The position numbers were made by a program, and so were the translations under genes. A model generated the notes under the pieces. It was not told the origin of the DNA. It saw nothing but the letters and a program-made list of their open reading frames with translations, and made no database searches. Shown here one piece after another: positions 16,900 through 26,121 of a DNA stretch of 53,052 nt (its first letter is position 1; the number at the start of each line of letters is the position of its first letter). Source of the DNA: Cytophagaceae bacterium (GTDB lineage: Bacteria > Bacteroidota > Bacteroidia > Cytophagales > Flexibacteraceae); the NCBI GenBank assembly GCA_027485575.1, contig JAIXQU010000079.1, positions 1 to 53,052 of the forward strand, written 5' to 3'.

Positions 16900-17559
16900 T
16901 TAAAATTTACCGGCAAGTTTGTTTAATGCCTCTGTCCGGTTGCTCACATGAAGTTTTTCGTAAATGTTATGCACATGCCGTCTCACAGTTTCTACAGAGA
17001 TATTAAGGGTTGAAGCAATTTCTTTATACAAAAATCCTTTTTCCAATTGTTTAACTATTTCCATTTCCCTTGGGGACAATGTTTGAATTTCCTGATTCTG
17101 ATTTGAATTTCTGGCATTGAAGGACTGGACGACCCTTCTGGCAATTTCGCTGCTCATCGGTGCCCCACCATTGTAAATTTCTCTAACGGCTTCTAAAATC
17201 TGGGGAGCAGAAGATTTTTTCAATAAGTAGCCATTCGCTCCCGCTTCCAATGCCTTAAATATTCTGTCGCTGTCTTCGTAGATGGTGCACATGAGGCATT
17301 GTGTTTTTGGAAACTGATCCTTGATTTTTTCAACCAATTCGATACCGTTTAGCCCGGGCATATCAATGTCCAGCAAAGCTACATCCACCACTTCATTGGT
17401 TTTGCTTATCCAATCCCAGGCTGAAAGCCCATCTGAAAAAACATTAAGACACTCCAATTGTGGATCAAAGGAAACATAGGCCTGCAAAGCCATTCTGATA
17501 TCTTCTTGATCTTCAGCGATTATTACCCTGATTTTTGTTTTATTTCCTTGATCGTTCAT
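16900..17559 (-). CDS. LuxR/NarL-family response regulator
   Basis: Two-component response regulator, 219 residues. The receiver domain (about 9-128) has the acidic pocket AEDQED (15-20), the phospho-acceptor Asp64 in VALLDIDMPGLNG, the switch Thr in CTIYEDSD and the lysine in GYLLKKSS. After a short Asn/Gln-rich linker a GerE helix-turn-helix occupies about 155-215 (LSPREMEIVKQLEKGFLYKEIA, then SVETVRRHVHNIYEKL). It should bind DNA once phosphorylated. It lies 42 bp downstream of the propeller histidine kinase gene, its obvious partner. Targets are unknown; the downstream GT-C, channel and dehydrogenase genes are on the same strand and may be co-transcribed. Confidence 0.95.
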   Translation of the reverse strand: MNDQGNKTKIRVIIAEDQEDIRMALQAYVSFDPQLECLNVFSDGLSAWDWISKTNEVVDVALLDIDMPGLNGIELVEKIKDQFPKTQCLMCTIYEDSDRIFKALEAGANGYLLKKSSAPQILEAVREIYNGGAPMSSEIARRVVQSFNARNSNQNQEIQTLSPREMEIVKQLEKGFLYKEIASTLNISVETVRRHVHNIYEKLHVSNRTEALNKLAGKF

Positions 17560-17601
17560 CTTTCAAAAAAGCAATTGATTTATTGGAAATAAAATAACAC
17601 T

Positions 17602-20600
17602 TTAGTTGTAGTCCAACCTTTGAAAGTTGACCTGAAACCCATTTTCACTTTTAAATTCGATCTTACCGCCAATGGCCAATGCCCTGTTTTTCATGTTTTT
17701 GAGGCCGTTTCCTATTTTTTGTTCTCCCAAATTTGCCCCTTTTCCATTGTCTTTTATTTCCATGGCAAGGCCGGAAGGAAGAAACAAAATTTTGATATAA
17801 GCATGGGTGGCACCAGAATGCTTGAAAATATTATGCGTAGATTCCTTTAAAATTAAAAATATGTTTCTCCTTAACTCTCCTGATACTTCAATCGACTCAA
17901 TTTCAGGATCTACCTTCACTTCCAAAGACAAATCCAGGCCCCTTTCCTCAAATTGCTTTTTGCAAAACAACCGAAAGTATGCAGCCATGTGGACCAATTG
18001 ATCATTTTCATTGTTCAATGCCCAAACTATGGTATTGAGGCTATCAATTAACTCTTCTGACCTGCTTGAAATTTTCTCGAGCTCAGGGTCATCCCCTTTT
18101 CCGGATTTTATCTTGATTACCTCGCTGAGCATTTTAATTGAGGTAAGGCCTGAACCTAAATCATCGTGCATTTCGGCTGAAATCCTGCTCCTTTCCTGCT
18201 TCACGGCTTGCTGCTTCTCCAGAATCAAAATTTGATTTCTGATTCTGGATTTAATGTAGAATCTGGCAATGAGGAAAAGAATGAAAATGGTAGCAAGAGC
18301 AATAAGGGCCTTAAACCAATCGGTTTTCCAAAAATGTGGTTGCACCACGATTTTAATCTCGAGTGGTTTGACATTCCATAATTCTTCATTGTTGCTTGCA
18401 AAAATTTTCAGGGTAAATGTGCCCGGCTGCAGTTTGACCAGATTGAGTCTGCTTTTTTCTCCAAGTTCGATGCGTTCGCTTTTCAGACTCGAGTAAGAAT
18501 AGGCATACTTGTTTTTCTCCGGCATCAGGTAGTTTAAGGCTGAAAATTCAATTTCCAGATTTTCTTCTCCTGGCCTTAGCTCCCAGATTCTTTTTTCTAT
18601 TGGCAATTCCCTCTTTCCTGAATCGGTATAAATGCTTGCCTTTGAAATGGCAATTTTTGGAAGATTGTTGTTTTCAGGACTCAGAAAAGAACTTGCCTCA
18701 TCAAATCCATACAAACCCCCAAAGTAGATTTTCTGAGATTCTTTGTTCTTAAAGGATGAAAAATGGTTGAATTCATTGCTCTGAAGTCCATCACCTTCTG
18801 TAAAAGTCCGGATTTTTCTGTTTTTTTTATCAATCAAACAAAGCCCCTTATTGGTTGAAGCCCAGACCTTTTCGTTTTGAACCTGAAGTTGATACACAGA
18901 TTCGTTAGGCAACCCTTCTTTTAACCCAAGATGAGAATAGGTTCTTCTTTCTTTGTTAAAGATTATAATCCCTGTTCCAAAAGTTGCGATCCATAATTCA
19001 TCCTTAAAATTGGCAAAATCATAAACCAAAGGAGAAAACTCCCCTTTTTCAAAAATTTTCTCCCAGACGTGGTTATCAAATCTTTTTTTAACCGGGTCAA
19101 AGAGTGAAAGTCCTTTGTCAGTGCCAATCCACACCTTTCCAAAATCATCTTTTTCCATACAATTGATGGAACTACTGATTAATCCCGTTGGTCTTTTTGG
19201 GTTGATTTGAAATTTGCTCGTTTTTGAGAAATCGCCTGAAATCTCATACAAGCCCCTTTCATCATAGCAACCAATCAATATTTTGCCATCCGAAAGTTCT
19301 TCCATGCAACCGATGAGTCCAATCAACTCTGGTAAAATTTTGAAAATCTTATATTTACCTCCAACCAACCGGGCTTCAAACAACCCTTGGGAAGAACCCA
19401 GAAGCAGTTTTCCGGTTTTGGTCTTGAGAAAACTATAAATGATTTTACTTTCCTGAGTCCCGGGAAAAGGAATTTTTTCCATGTGAAAAGTTCTGGTATT
19501 AAAGGAGTACAAACCATATTCTGACCCAAGTAGAAAATTTTTATCATCATCGGTATATATAGACCAGGTGAGGTTTAGTCCATTTTCCTCATCGACTCTG
19601 GCATTGGAATAGGAATTGAATTTACTCAATTGAGGGTGGGTATAGCTAAGACCTTTTGTGCTTCCAATCCAAATTCCGCCTACTTTATCCTGAAAAATGT
19701 CATTGATTTTTCCGCCTGAAAACGAACCTTTATACGGAAATTGAACCTCAATCTCATTTCCTGAAGGATCGAAAAGAAAGTAACCCGATTTTCCACCGGC
19801 CACCCAGGTGCGGCCTGCGGCGTCCTTTAAAAACGCAGAAGTCATCCCGGAAAAATTTCGACTTTTCCCGTTTTCTGAAAATTCCTTTTTCCTGAATTCG
19901 ATTTTACCGTTTTTCAATCGAAATTGTAGAAGGCCTATTTGGGTACAGGCCAGAATTTCATCTTTTTGGGCATACATTTTAAAAAAGAAGGTAAGGCCTT
20001 CCGGATTTTTTTTAAAAACCTGAAAAGGCAAACCTGCCAATAATTTAAAATCAGAATTCAATTGATAGGCATAAATTCCATCAAAGGGTGTAGAAAGAAA
20101 TGCATGGTTTTCATTGTCAAATTCAATCTGAATTACAGAAAACGCACCTTTTTTAAATGGAAGTGTATCTAAGGTTGAAAGGGTCTTTTTCCGGGGATCG
20201 TAAACCGCCAGTCCTTCATAGCAACCAATCCAAATCCTGCCCAATTTGTCCTCTTTCAGGCAATTTACCTGCGACCAATTCAGTTTTTTAAATTGCTCAG
20301 GCAGCGGTAGAAAAGTCTGGGAAGAAGGATCGAGTCTGTTGACACCTCCCCCATAAGTTCCAATCCAGAGAATTCCATTCTGGTCGCAAATAATATCGCT
20401 GATGGCACTTTGATTCAGACCATTGGTCATGCTCTGGTAAAAATTCTTAAAGAAATTTCCGTAAAAACAATTGAGACCATCATGAGTGCCTATCCAAATC
20501 TTTCCTTCTTTATCCTGGCATATTTTGGTGATGGATGAGGTGGATAGACCTTGCTCAATTCCAAAATACCTGAAACGAGGCAAGGTGTTTTGGCTAAAAG

Positions 20601-20682
20601 CTTGACCGCAATACAGAAAAACAAGAATTGCCCATTTGGTACAAGACTTGAATTTGAAAAAGGAAAAAGTTTGATCAGCCAA
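17602..20682 (-). CDS. Two-component sensor histidine kinase with periplasmic beta-propellers
   Basis: 1026-residue membrane sensor kinase. The start is a TTG (20682): upstream the frame is open back to a TAA but has no ATG or GTG. It gives a signal peptide/anchor (TKWAILVFLYCGQAFSQ, about 16-32). Residues about 35-690 are many Reg_prop blades of the form 'D-x-x-G-x-I-W-I-G-T' (KEGKIWIGTHDGLNCF, QNGILWIGTYGGGVNR, LGRIWIGCYEGLAVY, FGKVWIGTDKGLSLF and others), making two periplasmic propellers, then a Y_Y_Y domain (about 715-785) and one membrane helix (about 795-815). The cytoplasmic part is NarX-like: HisKA_3 with phospho-acceptor His839 in EMHDDLGSGLTS, and HATPase with the N box ILKESTHNIFKHS and G boxes DNGKGANLG and GNGLKNMKNR. 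Unlike polysaccharide-utilisation hybrid sensors it has no receiver or AraC domain; the separate LuxR regulator 42 bp downstream receives the signal. Ligand unknown. Confidence 0.93.
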   Translation of the reverse strand: MADQTFSFFKFKSCTKWAILVFLYCGQAFSQNTLPRFRYFGIEQGLSTSSITKICQDKEGKIWIGTHDGLNCFYGNFFKNFYQSMTNGLNQSAISDIICDQNGILWIGTYGGGVNRLDPSSQTFLPLPEQFKKLNWSQVNCLKEDKLGRIWIGCYEGLAVYDPRKKTLSTLDTLPFKKGAFSVIQIEFDNENHAFLSTPFDGIYAYQLNSDFKLLAGLPFQVFKKNPEGLTFFFKMYAQKDEILACTQIGLLQFRLKNGKIEFRKKEFSENGKSRNFSGMTSAFLKDAAGRTWVAGGKSGYFLFDPSGNEIEVQFPYKGSFSGGKINDIFQDKVGGIWIGSTKGLSYTHPQLSKFNSYSNARVDEENGLNLTWSIYTDDDKNFLLGSEYGLYSFNTRTFHMEKIPFPGTQESKIIYSFLKTKTGKLLLGSSQGLFEARLVGGKYKIFKILPELIGLIGCMEELSDGKILIGCYDERGLYEISGDFSKTSKFQINPKRPTGLISSSINCMEKDDFGKVWIGTDKGLSLFDPVKKRFDNHVWEKIFEKGEFSPLVYDFANFKDELWIATFGTGIIIFNKERRTYSHLGLKEGLPNESVYQLQVQNEKVWASTNKGLCLIDKKNRKIRTFTEGDGLQSNEFNHFSSFKNKESQKIYFGGLYGFDEASSFLSPENNNLPKIAISKASIYTDSGKRELPIEKRIWELRPGEENLEIEFSALNYLMPEKNKYAYSYSSLKSERIELGEKSRLNLVKLQPGTFTLKIFASNNEELWNVKPLEIKIVVQPHFWKTDWFKALIALATIFILFLIARFYIKSRIRNQILILEKQQAVKQERSRISAEMHDDLGSGLTSIKMLSEVIKIKSGKGDDPELEKISSRSEELIDSLNTIVWALNNENDQLVHMAAYFRLFCKKQFEERGLDLSLEVKVDPEIESIEVSGELRRNIFLILKESTHNIFKHSGATHAYIKILFLPSGLAMEIKDNGKGANLGEQKIGNGLKNMKNRALAIGGKIEFKSENGFQVNFQRLDYN

Positions 20683-20942
20683 TATTTCTTTGGAATAAAC
20701 GACAACAATTTTACCAAAAAGATATGAATGAGCACAAAAGATTAATATTCTTAAGAAGAAAAAATGAATGAAACCGTAAACAGGACAGGTGAAACAAAAT
20801 AAAAAGGAACCTTAAATAAATTAAGCATTAAATTGGTCCGGAACTAAAAACCCGTAAGACAAAACCCCAACAGCCTTATTCAAAAGAAATGGGGAAAAAT
20901 TATATTTTTTTCATTAAACATATTAAATTATTAAATTTTTCA

Positions 20943-20950
20943 TAATTTTG
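20943..20950 (+). promoter_or_regulatory. Candidate -7 element for the alpha-glucan operon
   Basis: TAATTTTG fits the Bacteroidota consensus TAnnTTTG and lies 33 bases before ATG 20983, which leaves a leader of about 25 bases. No clear TTTG -33 partner is present in the very AT-rich DNA upstream. The rest of the 300-base gap between the divergent kinase and this operon (20683-20982) shows no further feature. Confidence 0.4.
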
Positions 20951-20982
20951 AGGCTTAATTATTACTTTTTCATCAATACCCT

Positions 20983-22266
20983 ATGTCAAGAACCAAAGTT
21001 TTAATGTTGGGATGGGAATTCCCACCAGTGCTCACCGGAGGACTAGGAACCGCCTGTTATGGCCTTGTGAAAGCATTAAGCAAATATGCTGACATCCAAC
21101 TTATTGTTCCGCAGGCAAACAGGAATCATTTGATAGAAAATGTAAAGATAAAAGGACTAAACTACTATGGCATTTCAGGCGAAGATGCCGTCGAGGTACC
21201 AGAAATACCTTTGGAAGAATACGCAAAGGTTCACAATGTACCAGCTGAATTTTCAAATCCATATCCGGTTGGAATTGGATTTGCGAAAGAAGCGGCAGCC
21301 CTCGTGGCACCGGAAGCGATTCGGGCATTGTATTCAACCAATGAGCCTTATGGCCCAAACATTATGCAGAAAGTTGCGACCTATGCAGAAGTAGTGAGCA
21401 GAATGGCCTTGGAAATGGATTTTGATGTCATCCATGCCCACGATTGGATAACTTATCCGGCAGCCGTTAAAATAAAGGAAATGACTGGAAAACCATTGGT
21501 TGTCCATGTGCACTCGCTTGAAACAGATAGGGTTGGAGAAAAAGCCAAAGGAGAATGGAATAAAGTATTTGAGGTAGAATACAAAGGAATGCTCAAAGCA
21601 GACCGGGTTATTCCTGTCAGCAGATATACCCAGGAATGTGCCATGGAGCATTATGGAATTGAAGAGTCAAAATTCTTCCCTGTGCACAATGCCATTGATC
21701 CTGCAGAAACTTTCAGAATTCCCAATAAATCCGGAGAAAAGCTGGTCTTGTTTTTAGGCAGGGTTACTTTTCAAAAAGGACCGGAGTTTATGGTTGAAAC
21801 TGCATGGAAACTCCTGCAGGTGTATCCGAATGTGATGTTTTTTGTAGCTGGCGTGGGCGATATGATGGAAGACCTTAAGCTAAAAGTGCTTGAAAGAAGA
21901 ATCGACCATAAATTTGTATTTGCAGGATTCTTAAGCAAAACCAACGTGAAACGAATCCTCGCCCAGGCAGATGTTTACTTCATGCCTTCAGTTTCTGAAC
22001 CCTTTGGACTTTCGGCATTGGAGGCAGCTCAATTTGATGTGCCTTGCGTGATTTCCAGACAGTCTGGTGTAGCAGAAGTACTGCCAAATGCCTTAAATGC
22101 AGATTTTTGGGATACCGAGAAATTTGCAAACTACATTTATGGCCTGCTTAATTATGAGGGCATAAGGGAAGATATGATTAATAAAACCAAAAAGGACATT
22201 GAACAATTAAGCTGGGACGATTCTGCCCGGGATGTAATGGAGGTGTATCAGTCGCTTGGTGTATAG
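20983..22266 (+). CDS. Family 4 glycosyltransferase, glycogen-synthase-like
   Basis: GT-B-fold retaining glycosyltransferase, 427 residues, of the GT4 group often annotated as glycogen synthase in this phylum. The N-terminal domain opens with VLMLGWEFPPVLTGGLGTAC, the G-G-L-G loop of starch/glycogen synthase-type enzymes; DVIHAHDWITYPAA (about 148-161) is the matching acceptor-side motif. The C-terminal donor domain has LFLGRVTFQKGPEFM, the nucleotide-binding region VFAGFLSKTNVK, and the E-x7-E pair Glu339/Glu347 in SEPFGLSALEAAQ, then PCVISRQSGVAEVL. Followed after 57 bp by a GH57 glucanase gene and then a GT2 gene, so the set very probably makes or remodels an intracellular alpha-glucan. 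Donor (UDP- or ADP-glucose) cannot be decided here. Confidence 0.85.
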   Translation: MSRTKVLMLGWEFPPVLTGGLGTACYGLVKALSKYADIQLIVPQANRNHLIENVKIKGLNYYGISGEDAVEVPEIPLEEYAKVHNVPAEFSNPYPVGIGFAKEAAALVAPEAIRALYSTNEPYGPNIMQKVATYAEVVSRMALEMDFDVIHAHDWITYPAAVKIKEMTGKPLVVHVHSLETDRVGEKAKGEWNKVFEVEYKGMLKADRVIPVSRYTQECAMEHYGIEESKFFPVHNAIDPAETFRIPNKSGEKLVLFLGRVTFQKGPEFMVETAWKLLQVYPNVMFFVAGVGDMMEDLKLKVLERRIDHKFVFAGFLSKTNVKRILAQADVYFMPSVSEPFGLSALEAAQFDVPCVISRQSGVAEVLPNALNADFWDTEKFANYIYGLLNYEGIREDMINKTKKDIEQLSWDDSARDVMEVYQSLGV

Positions 22267-22323
22267 CCAGAATCTCATTAATTCCTGTTAACATTGGGCC
22301 GAAAACCCTGATTGATTTCATTT

Positions 22324-23502
22324 ATGGCAGCCATTTGTTTTTATTTTCAGGTTCATCAACCCTATCGGTTAAAGAACTTTAGTTTTGTTAAAATAGGGAA
22401 GGACCATTTTTATGAAGCCACAGCCCAAAATGTAGAAATTCTAAATCGGGTTTCAGACCGTTGTTACCTTCCTGCCAATAATTTATTTCTGAAGCTAATT
22501 AAGGAAAATGAAGGAAAATTTAAGATAAGCTATTCTATATCAGGAACCTGTCTTGAACAATTGCATCGCCATAGACCAGATGTAATTGCCTCTTTCAGAA
22601 AGCTATATGAAACAAATTGTGTAGAATTTCTATCAGAGACCTATTACCATTCTTTGGCTGCACTGTATTCCTTGCCGGAATTTGAACGCCAGGTAAAGCT
22701 TCATGAAAAGGCCATGAACAATATTCTGGGTGTAAAAACCAAAGTTTTCAGAAATACGGAACTCATGTATCAGAATGGCCTGGCCGATATCCTTGATGAA
22801 ATGGGTTATAAAATGGTTTTGGCTGAAGGTTCTAAAAAATATCTGGGAAAGGAAAGTTCAAACCAGATTTTTCTGGCTAAAAATCAAAAAACCAAAATAC
22901 TCCCCAGAAATTATATCCTTTCAGATGATATAGCTTTCCGGTTTTCCGATCCAGCATGGAGTGAATTTCCGTTAATGGCAGAAACATTTGCCAACTGGCT
23001 TCATAAAATAGATGACTCTACCGGAAGCATCAATATGTTCATGGACTATGAGACTTTTGGCGAACATAGAAAAACAGAAACCGGTATTTTTGAGTTCATG
23101 AGACACCTCCCGGCTCAAATCCTGAAAGACCCAAACTTTCATTTTGCTACCCCCTCTGACCTTTTAAAAATAAAAAAACCAAATGCACCCCTTTACGATT
23201 CACCTGCATGGAGTTCCTGGGCAGATGAAGACAAGGATGCCAGTGCATGGACGGAAGACAATATGCAAAAGGATGCTTTGAGAAAGGTTTATGCTTTGGA
23301 AAGACCTTTAAAGGCCCTTAATAAACCTGATTTGATTGATGTCTGGGGAAAACTCCTGACCAGCGATCACTTCTATTACATGAGCACAAGATACAGAAGC
23401 GACCCGACGCATCAATCGTTTACCCCCTACAATTCACCCTATGACGCCTATCTCAATTACATGAATGTGCTAAGCGACTTTGGAGGTTTGTTAGGAATTT
23501 AA
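22324..23502 (+). CDS. Glycoside hydrolase family 57 (alpha-amylase/glucanotransferase type)
   Basis: 392-residue cytoplasmic enzyme (no signal peptide) of GH57, a retaining alpha-glucan-acting family. The family start is clear: CFYFQVHQPYRL. The nucleophile is Glu146 in FRNTELMYQNG and the acid/base is Asp241 in NMFMDYETFGEH; SETYYHSLAAL is the third conserved block. I chose ATG 22324; a TTG four codons upstream (22312) is less likely. It lies between the GT4 glycogen-synthase-like gene and a GT2 gene, spaced 57 and 36 bp, and the three are read as one operon. Hydrolysis, branching and 4-alpha-glucan transfer all occur in GH57; the length of about 390 residues fits the short alpha-amylase-like subgroup rather than branching enzymes. 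Confidence 0.9.
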   Translation: MAAICFYFQVHQPYRLKNFSFVKIGKDHFYEATAQNVEILNRVSDRCYLPANNLFLKLIKENEGKFKISYSISGTCLEQLHRHRPDVIASFRKLYETNCVEFLSETYYHSLAALYSLPEFERQVKLHEKAMNNILGVKTKVFRNTELMYQNGLADILDEMGYKMVLAEGSKKYLGKESSNQIFLAKNQKTKILPRNYILSDDIAFRFSDPAWSEFPLMAETFANWLHKIDDSTGSINMFMDYETFGEHRKTETGIFEFMRHLPAQILKDPNFHFATPSDLLKIKKPNAPLYDSPAWSSWADEDKDASAWTEDNMQKDALRKVYALERPLKALNKPDLIDVWGKLLTSDHFYYMSTRYRSDPTHQSFTPYNSPYDAYLNYMNVLSDFGGLLGI

Positions 23503-23538
23503 CCTCTGAAAGATAACTTTGCATCTTTAGCGTATCCA

Positions 23539-24300
23539 ATGTATTTCAATAACAATTGGGCTGTCATAATCCCAATGGCGAACGAATCTTCTGATTTTCA
23601 AGAACTTACTTCTGTTTTGACATTCGTTTTGGATAAACTTGAAAGTGGAAAAGTGTATTATATCGTAGACAATGCATCAAGGGACAATACCCGGGCATTG
23701 TGCGATGCACAGGCTGGGAAAGATGCACGGTTTGTATCCATCTGGGCACCGGAAAATAAAAATGTGGTAGATGCCTATCTGGCCGGCTACAGAAAAGCAC
23801 TTGAAAATAACCATAAATTCATCATTGAAATGGACGCCGGACTTTCCCATGACCCGAGAGCGATCCCCATGTTTCTCAGGGTATTAAATGAAGGAAATGA
23901 ATGCGCCTTTGGCAGTAGAAATATCAATGGGGGATCAAATGCAGATTCACCTTTGAAAAGAAGAATGATTTCTCTTTTGGGCACCTACCTGGCGAATATT
24001 TTTTTAGGAACCAGTATGAGTGATATGACCTCTGGTTTTCAGGGATTTCATGCCAATGTGGTTAAAGCCTTTTTAGATTATGGGCTGGAGTCCAAAGCGC
24101 ATTTTTACCAAACCGAACTTCGATATTTACTTCGAAGAACCCGCTATATGGAAGTTCCAATACATTATCGGGCACCTTCACCAAGTGTTTCTGATTCAGC
24201 CATAAAGGATAGTCTGAAGGTTTTTGGTAGTTATATCTGGAAAAACCTGAAAGGTGATGGACCCTGGATTAAGATAGACTTCGATTATCACCTGAAGTGA
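23539..24300 (+). CDS. Family 2 glycosyltransferase, polyprenol-phosphate-mannose-synthase-like
   Basis: 253-residue GT2 enzyme resembling dolichol/polyprenol-phosphate mannosyl- or glucosyltransferases, which charge a lipid carrier with one sugar for GT-C enzymes. Landmarks: WAVIIPMANESSDF (7-20), YYIVDNASRDNT (40-51, where the usual DD is D-N), the metal site EMDAGLSHDP (97-106), CAFGSRNINGG, and DMTSGFQGFHANV (the D-x-x-S-G-F block of this subgroup). No membrane helices follow, so it is the short soluble form. It is third in the operon with the GT4 and GH57 genes. Its presence with alpha-glucan enzymes is curious; it could instead supply the polytopic GT-C-like proteins encoded nearby. Followed by 170 bp of DNA in which I see nothing. 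Confidence 0.85.
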   Translation: MYFNNNWAVIIPMANESSDFQELTSVLTFVLDKLESGKVYYIVDNASRDNTRALCDAQAGKDARFVSIWAPENKNVVDAYLAGYRKALENNHKFIIEMDAGLSHDPRAIPMFLRVLNEGNECAFGSRNINGGSNADSPLKRRMISLLGTYLANIFLGTSMSDMTSGFQGFHANVVKAFLDYGLESKAHFYQTELRYLLRRTRYMEVPIHYRAPSPSVSDSAIKDSLKVFGSYIWKNLKGDGPWIKIDFDYHLK

Positions 24301-24472
24301 TGAAACAGAATTAACCCACCCAATCAACACCATTATTCTGATTCAAATCCGCCATTCTGAAACGCAAGCTTATCCAACACGCTGAAGATTTTATCATGGG
24401 AACTGTTTACCAGAATTTTAAAAAGAAAAAAATCAAATTATCATAAACAAAAATAAGACCCGGAAAAAAGAA

Positions 24473-26110
24473 ATGACCGTTTTTTCAGTGCCTAAAAATC
24501 TCAGCAAGGCTAATGAAATTTTTATTTCACTGTTCATTCCGTTGTTTACGATTCTGGTTTTCCTTTTGTTTTTCAAAACACACTATGTAGAAAATGACGA
24601 TGTTCTGATGGCATCCATCAGTTCTGGTTCTTACTCCGGAAAACCATCCGAATACCTGGTTTTTACAAATTTTTTAATTGGCTTTTTCCTAAAAGGGATT
24701 AACGAGATTACGAATACAATCAACTGGTATACAGTCTATTTATACCTAACACATTCGCTTTCGCTTTCGGTTATTTTCTACTGTTTACTTCAAAATAGTA
24801 AAAGTTTAATTTCGGCAACCTTATTCTTCCTGACTGCTTTTGCGCTTATAAACGTCAACCTGCTTCAAGACCTTCAATTTACGACTACATCTGCTGTTGC
24901 CGGAGTAGCCGGATTAAGTCTTTTTTTCATGGGCAGAGATCATATTTCAGAAAAAGTGCTTTCTGTTTTTCTGATAGTATTTTCAAGCCTGATTCGGTTT
25001 GAAACGACCGTTTTGCTGCTCCTTTCCACAATCCCCGTAATCTTTGTGGTTTTGAAACGAAGTCAAAAAAACAAAATCATAGTTTTGGCCATTGCCTTGA
25101 CAGGGGTTTTGGGCTGCCAACTTGCCAACAACCAATATTACCAATCTAATTCAGAATGGAGTAATTTCTTGAAATACAACAAGATAAGAGGCGATATTCA
25201 GGAAAATAAGTATTTTTATAATTACCAGCAGGTAGCTTCTACTTTGAAAGAACTGAACTGGTCTGAAGATGATTTTTACTTGTTCAAAGGCTTTTCTTTT
25301 GACAATTCCACCAAATACTCTTTGAGCAATCTGGACAAAATTTACAAAGAAGTAAACCAATTGAAGGTTAGTTCTTTACAAAAGGAATTGAATTTCTCTA
25401 CCATTTACAATGGCTTTGTTCATATCCTTTTTAAATTTAAGGGACCCTTTTTTCTATCCTTTCTGCTTTTCGGATTTAACAGGCAATGGAGGAGAATGTT
25501 GTTTATTCAAGGTGCAATTTTAACGCCCATTTTAATCCTTACGGGTTTAGAACTTTTGGGGTATCCGGTAAAAGAAAGAGTAATTCAAATCAACCTGGTT
25601 TCAACAACGGTACTGTGTATTTTTACCTTTATTGAAGGCGTGAAATTGAATTGGCTCATTGCAGTTCTTGCCGGTTTGTTTTTCTCTTACTCAATGTACA
25701 TCACCTGGATAAAAGGACTTTCCATTGAAAAAGAAAGGACCAAAAATGAGATGGCCTATTCGGAGATTTTGGCATTGACAAAAAACAAACTCACCGTAAT
25801 TTCCAATTATGTTTTCAAACCTGAAGCCCTCTCTCCTTTTCAATCCAATGTGTATCCCTATCATTTTTACATAACGGGCTGGACATCGGGAATTCCATTT
25901 AATTCACACAAGATTAAAGATTTTACCAATTCGCCTGAAATCGAAAACCTCAATTGCCTTTCCAAATCTTCAGATTTTCAATGGATTTTTAATTCGAAAA
26001 TAGAAATGAACAATTTCCTTCAATCCCTTCTTAAAAAGAATTATCCCCTTGGACAAAACCGGCTTTTCAAGATAAAAAATTCAAATTCAGGGATTTATAT
26101 TATTAAATAA
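24473..26110 (+). CDS. Polytopic membrane protein of unknown function, GT-C-like
   Basis: 545 residues with about 9-11 hydrophobic segments and a soluble C-terminal tail of about 130 residues (from about 415). The first loop after helix 1 contains an acidic pair, Asp42-Asp43 in YVENDDVLMASIS, followed by GSYSGKPSEYLVFTN; an acidic pair here is typical of GT-C lipid-linked sugar transferases, as also seen in the protein encoded at 15219-16805. The tail has YPYHFYITGWTSG. I cannot assign a family with confidence. It lies 11 bp upstream of uppP, so co-expression with undecaprenyl-phosphate recycling supports a lipid-carrier-related role. Composition is more AT-rich than its neighbours. Confidence 0.55.
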   Translation: MTVFSVPKNLSKANEIFISLFIPLFTILVFLLFFKTHYVENDDVLMASISSGSYSGKPSEYLVFTNFLIGFFLKGINEITNTINWYTVYLYLTHSLSLSVIFYCLLQNSKSLISATLFFLTAFALINVNLLQDLQFTTTSAVAGVAGLSLFFMGRDHISEKVLSVFLIVFSSLIRFETTVLLLLSTIPVIFVVLKRSQKNKIIVLAIALTGVLGCQLANNQYYQSNSEWSNFLKYNKIRGDIQENKYFYNYQQVASTLKELNWSEDDFYLFKGFSFDNSTKYSLSNLDKIYKEVNQLKVSSLQKELNFSTIYNGFVHILFKFKGPFFLSFLLFGFNRQWRRMLFIQGAILTPILILTGLELLGYPVKERVIQINLVSTTVLCIFTFIEGVKLNWLIAVLAGLFFSYSMYITWIKGLSIEKERTKNEMAYSEILALTKNKLTVISNYVFKPEALSPFQSNVYPYHFYITGWTSGIPFNSHKIKDFTNSPEIENLNCLSKSSDFQWIFNSKIEMNNFLQSLLKKNYPLGQNRLFKIKNSNSGIYIIK

Positions 26111-26121
26111 AAAATTAAAAA

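Noticed and set aside
20490-20735. Minus-strand frame MLIHIFLVKLLSFIPKKYW as an alternative start of the sensor kinase
   Set aside because: It is in a different frame from the propeller domain; the kinase frame has its own TTG start and signal peptide, so no frameshift needs to be assumed.
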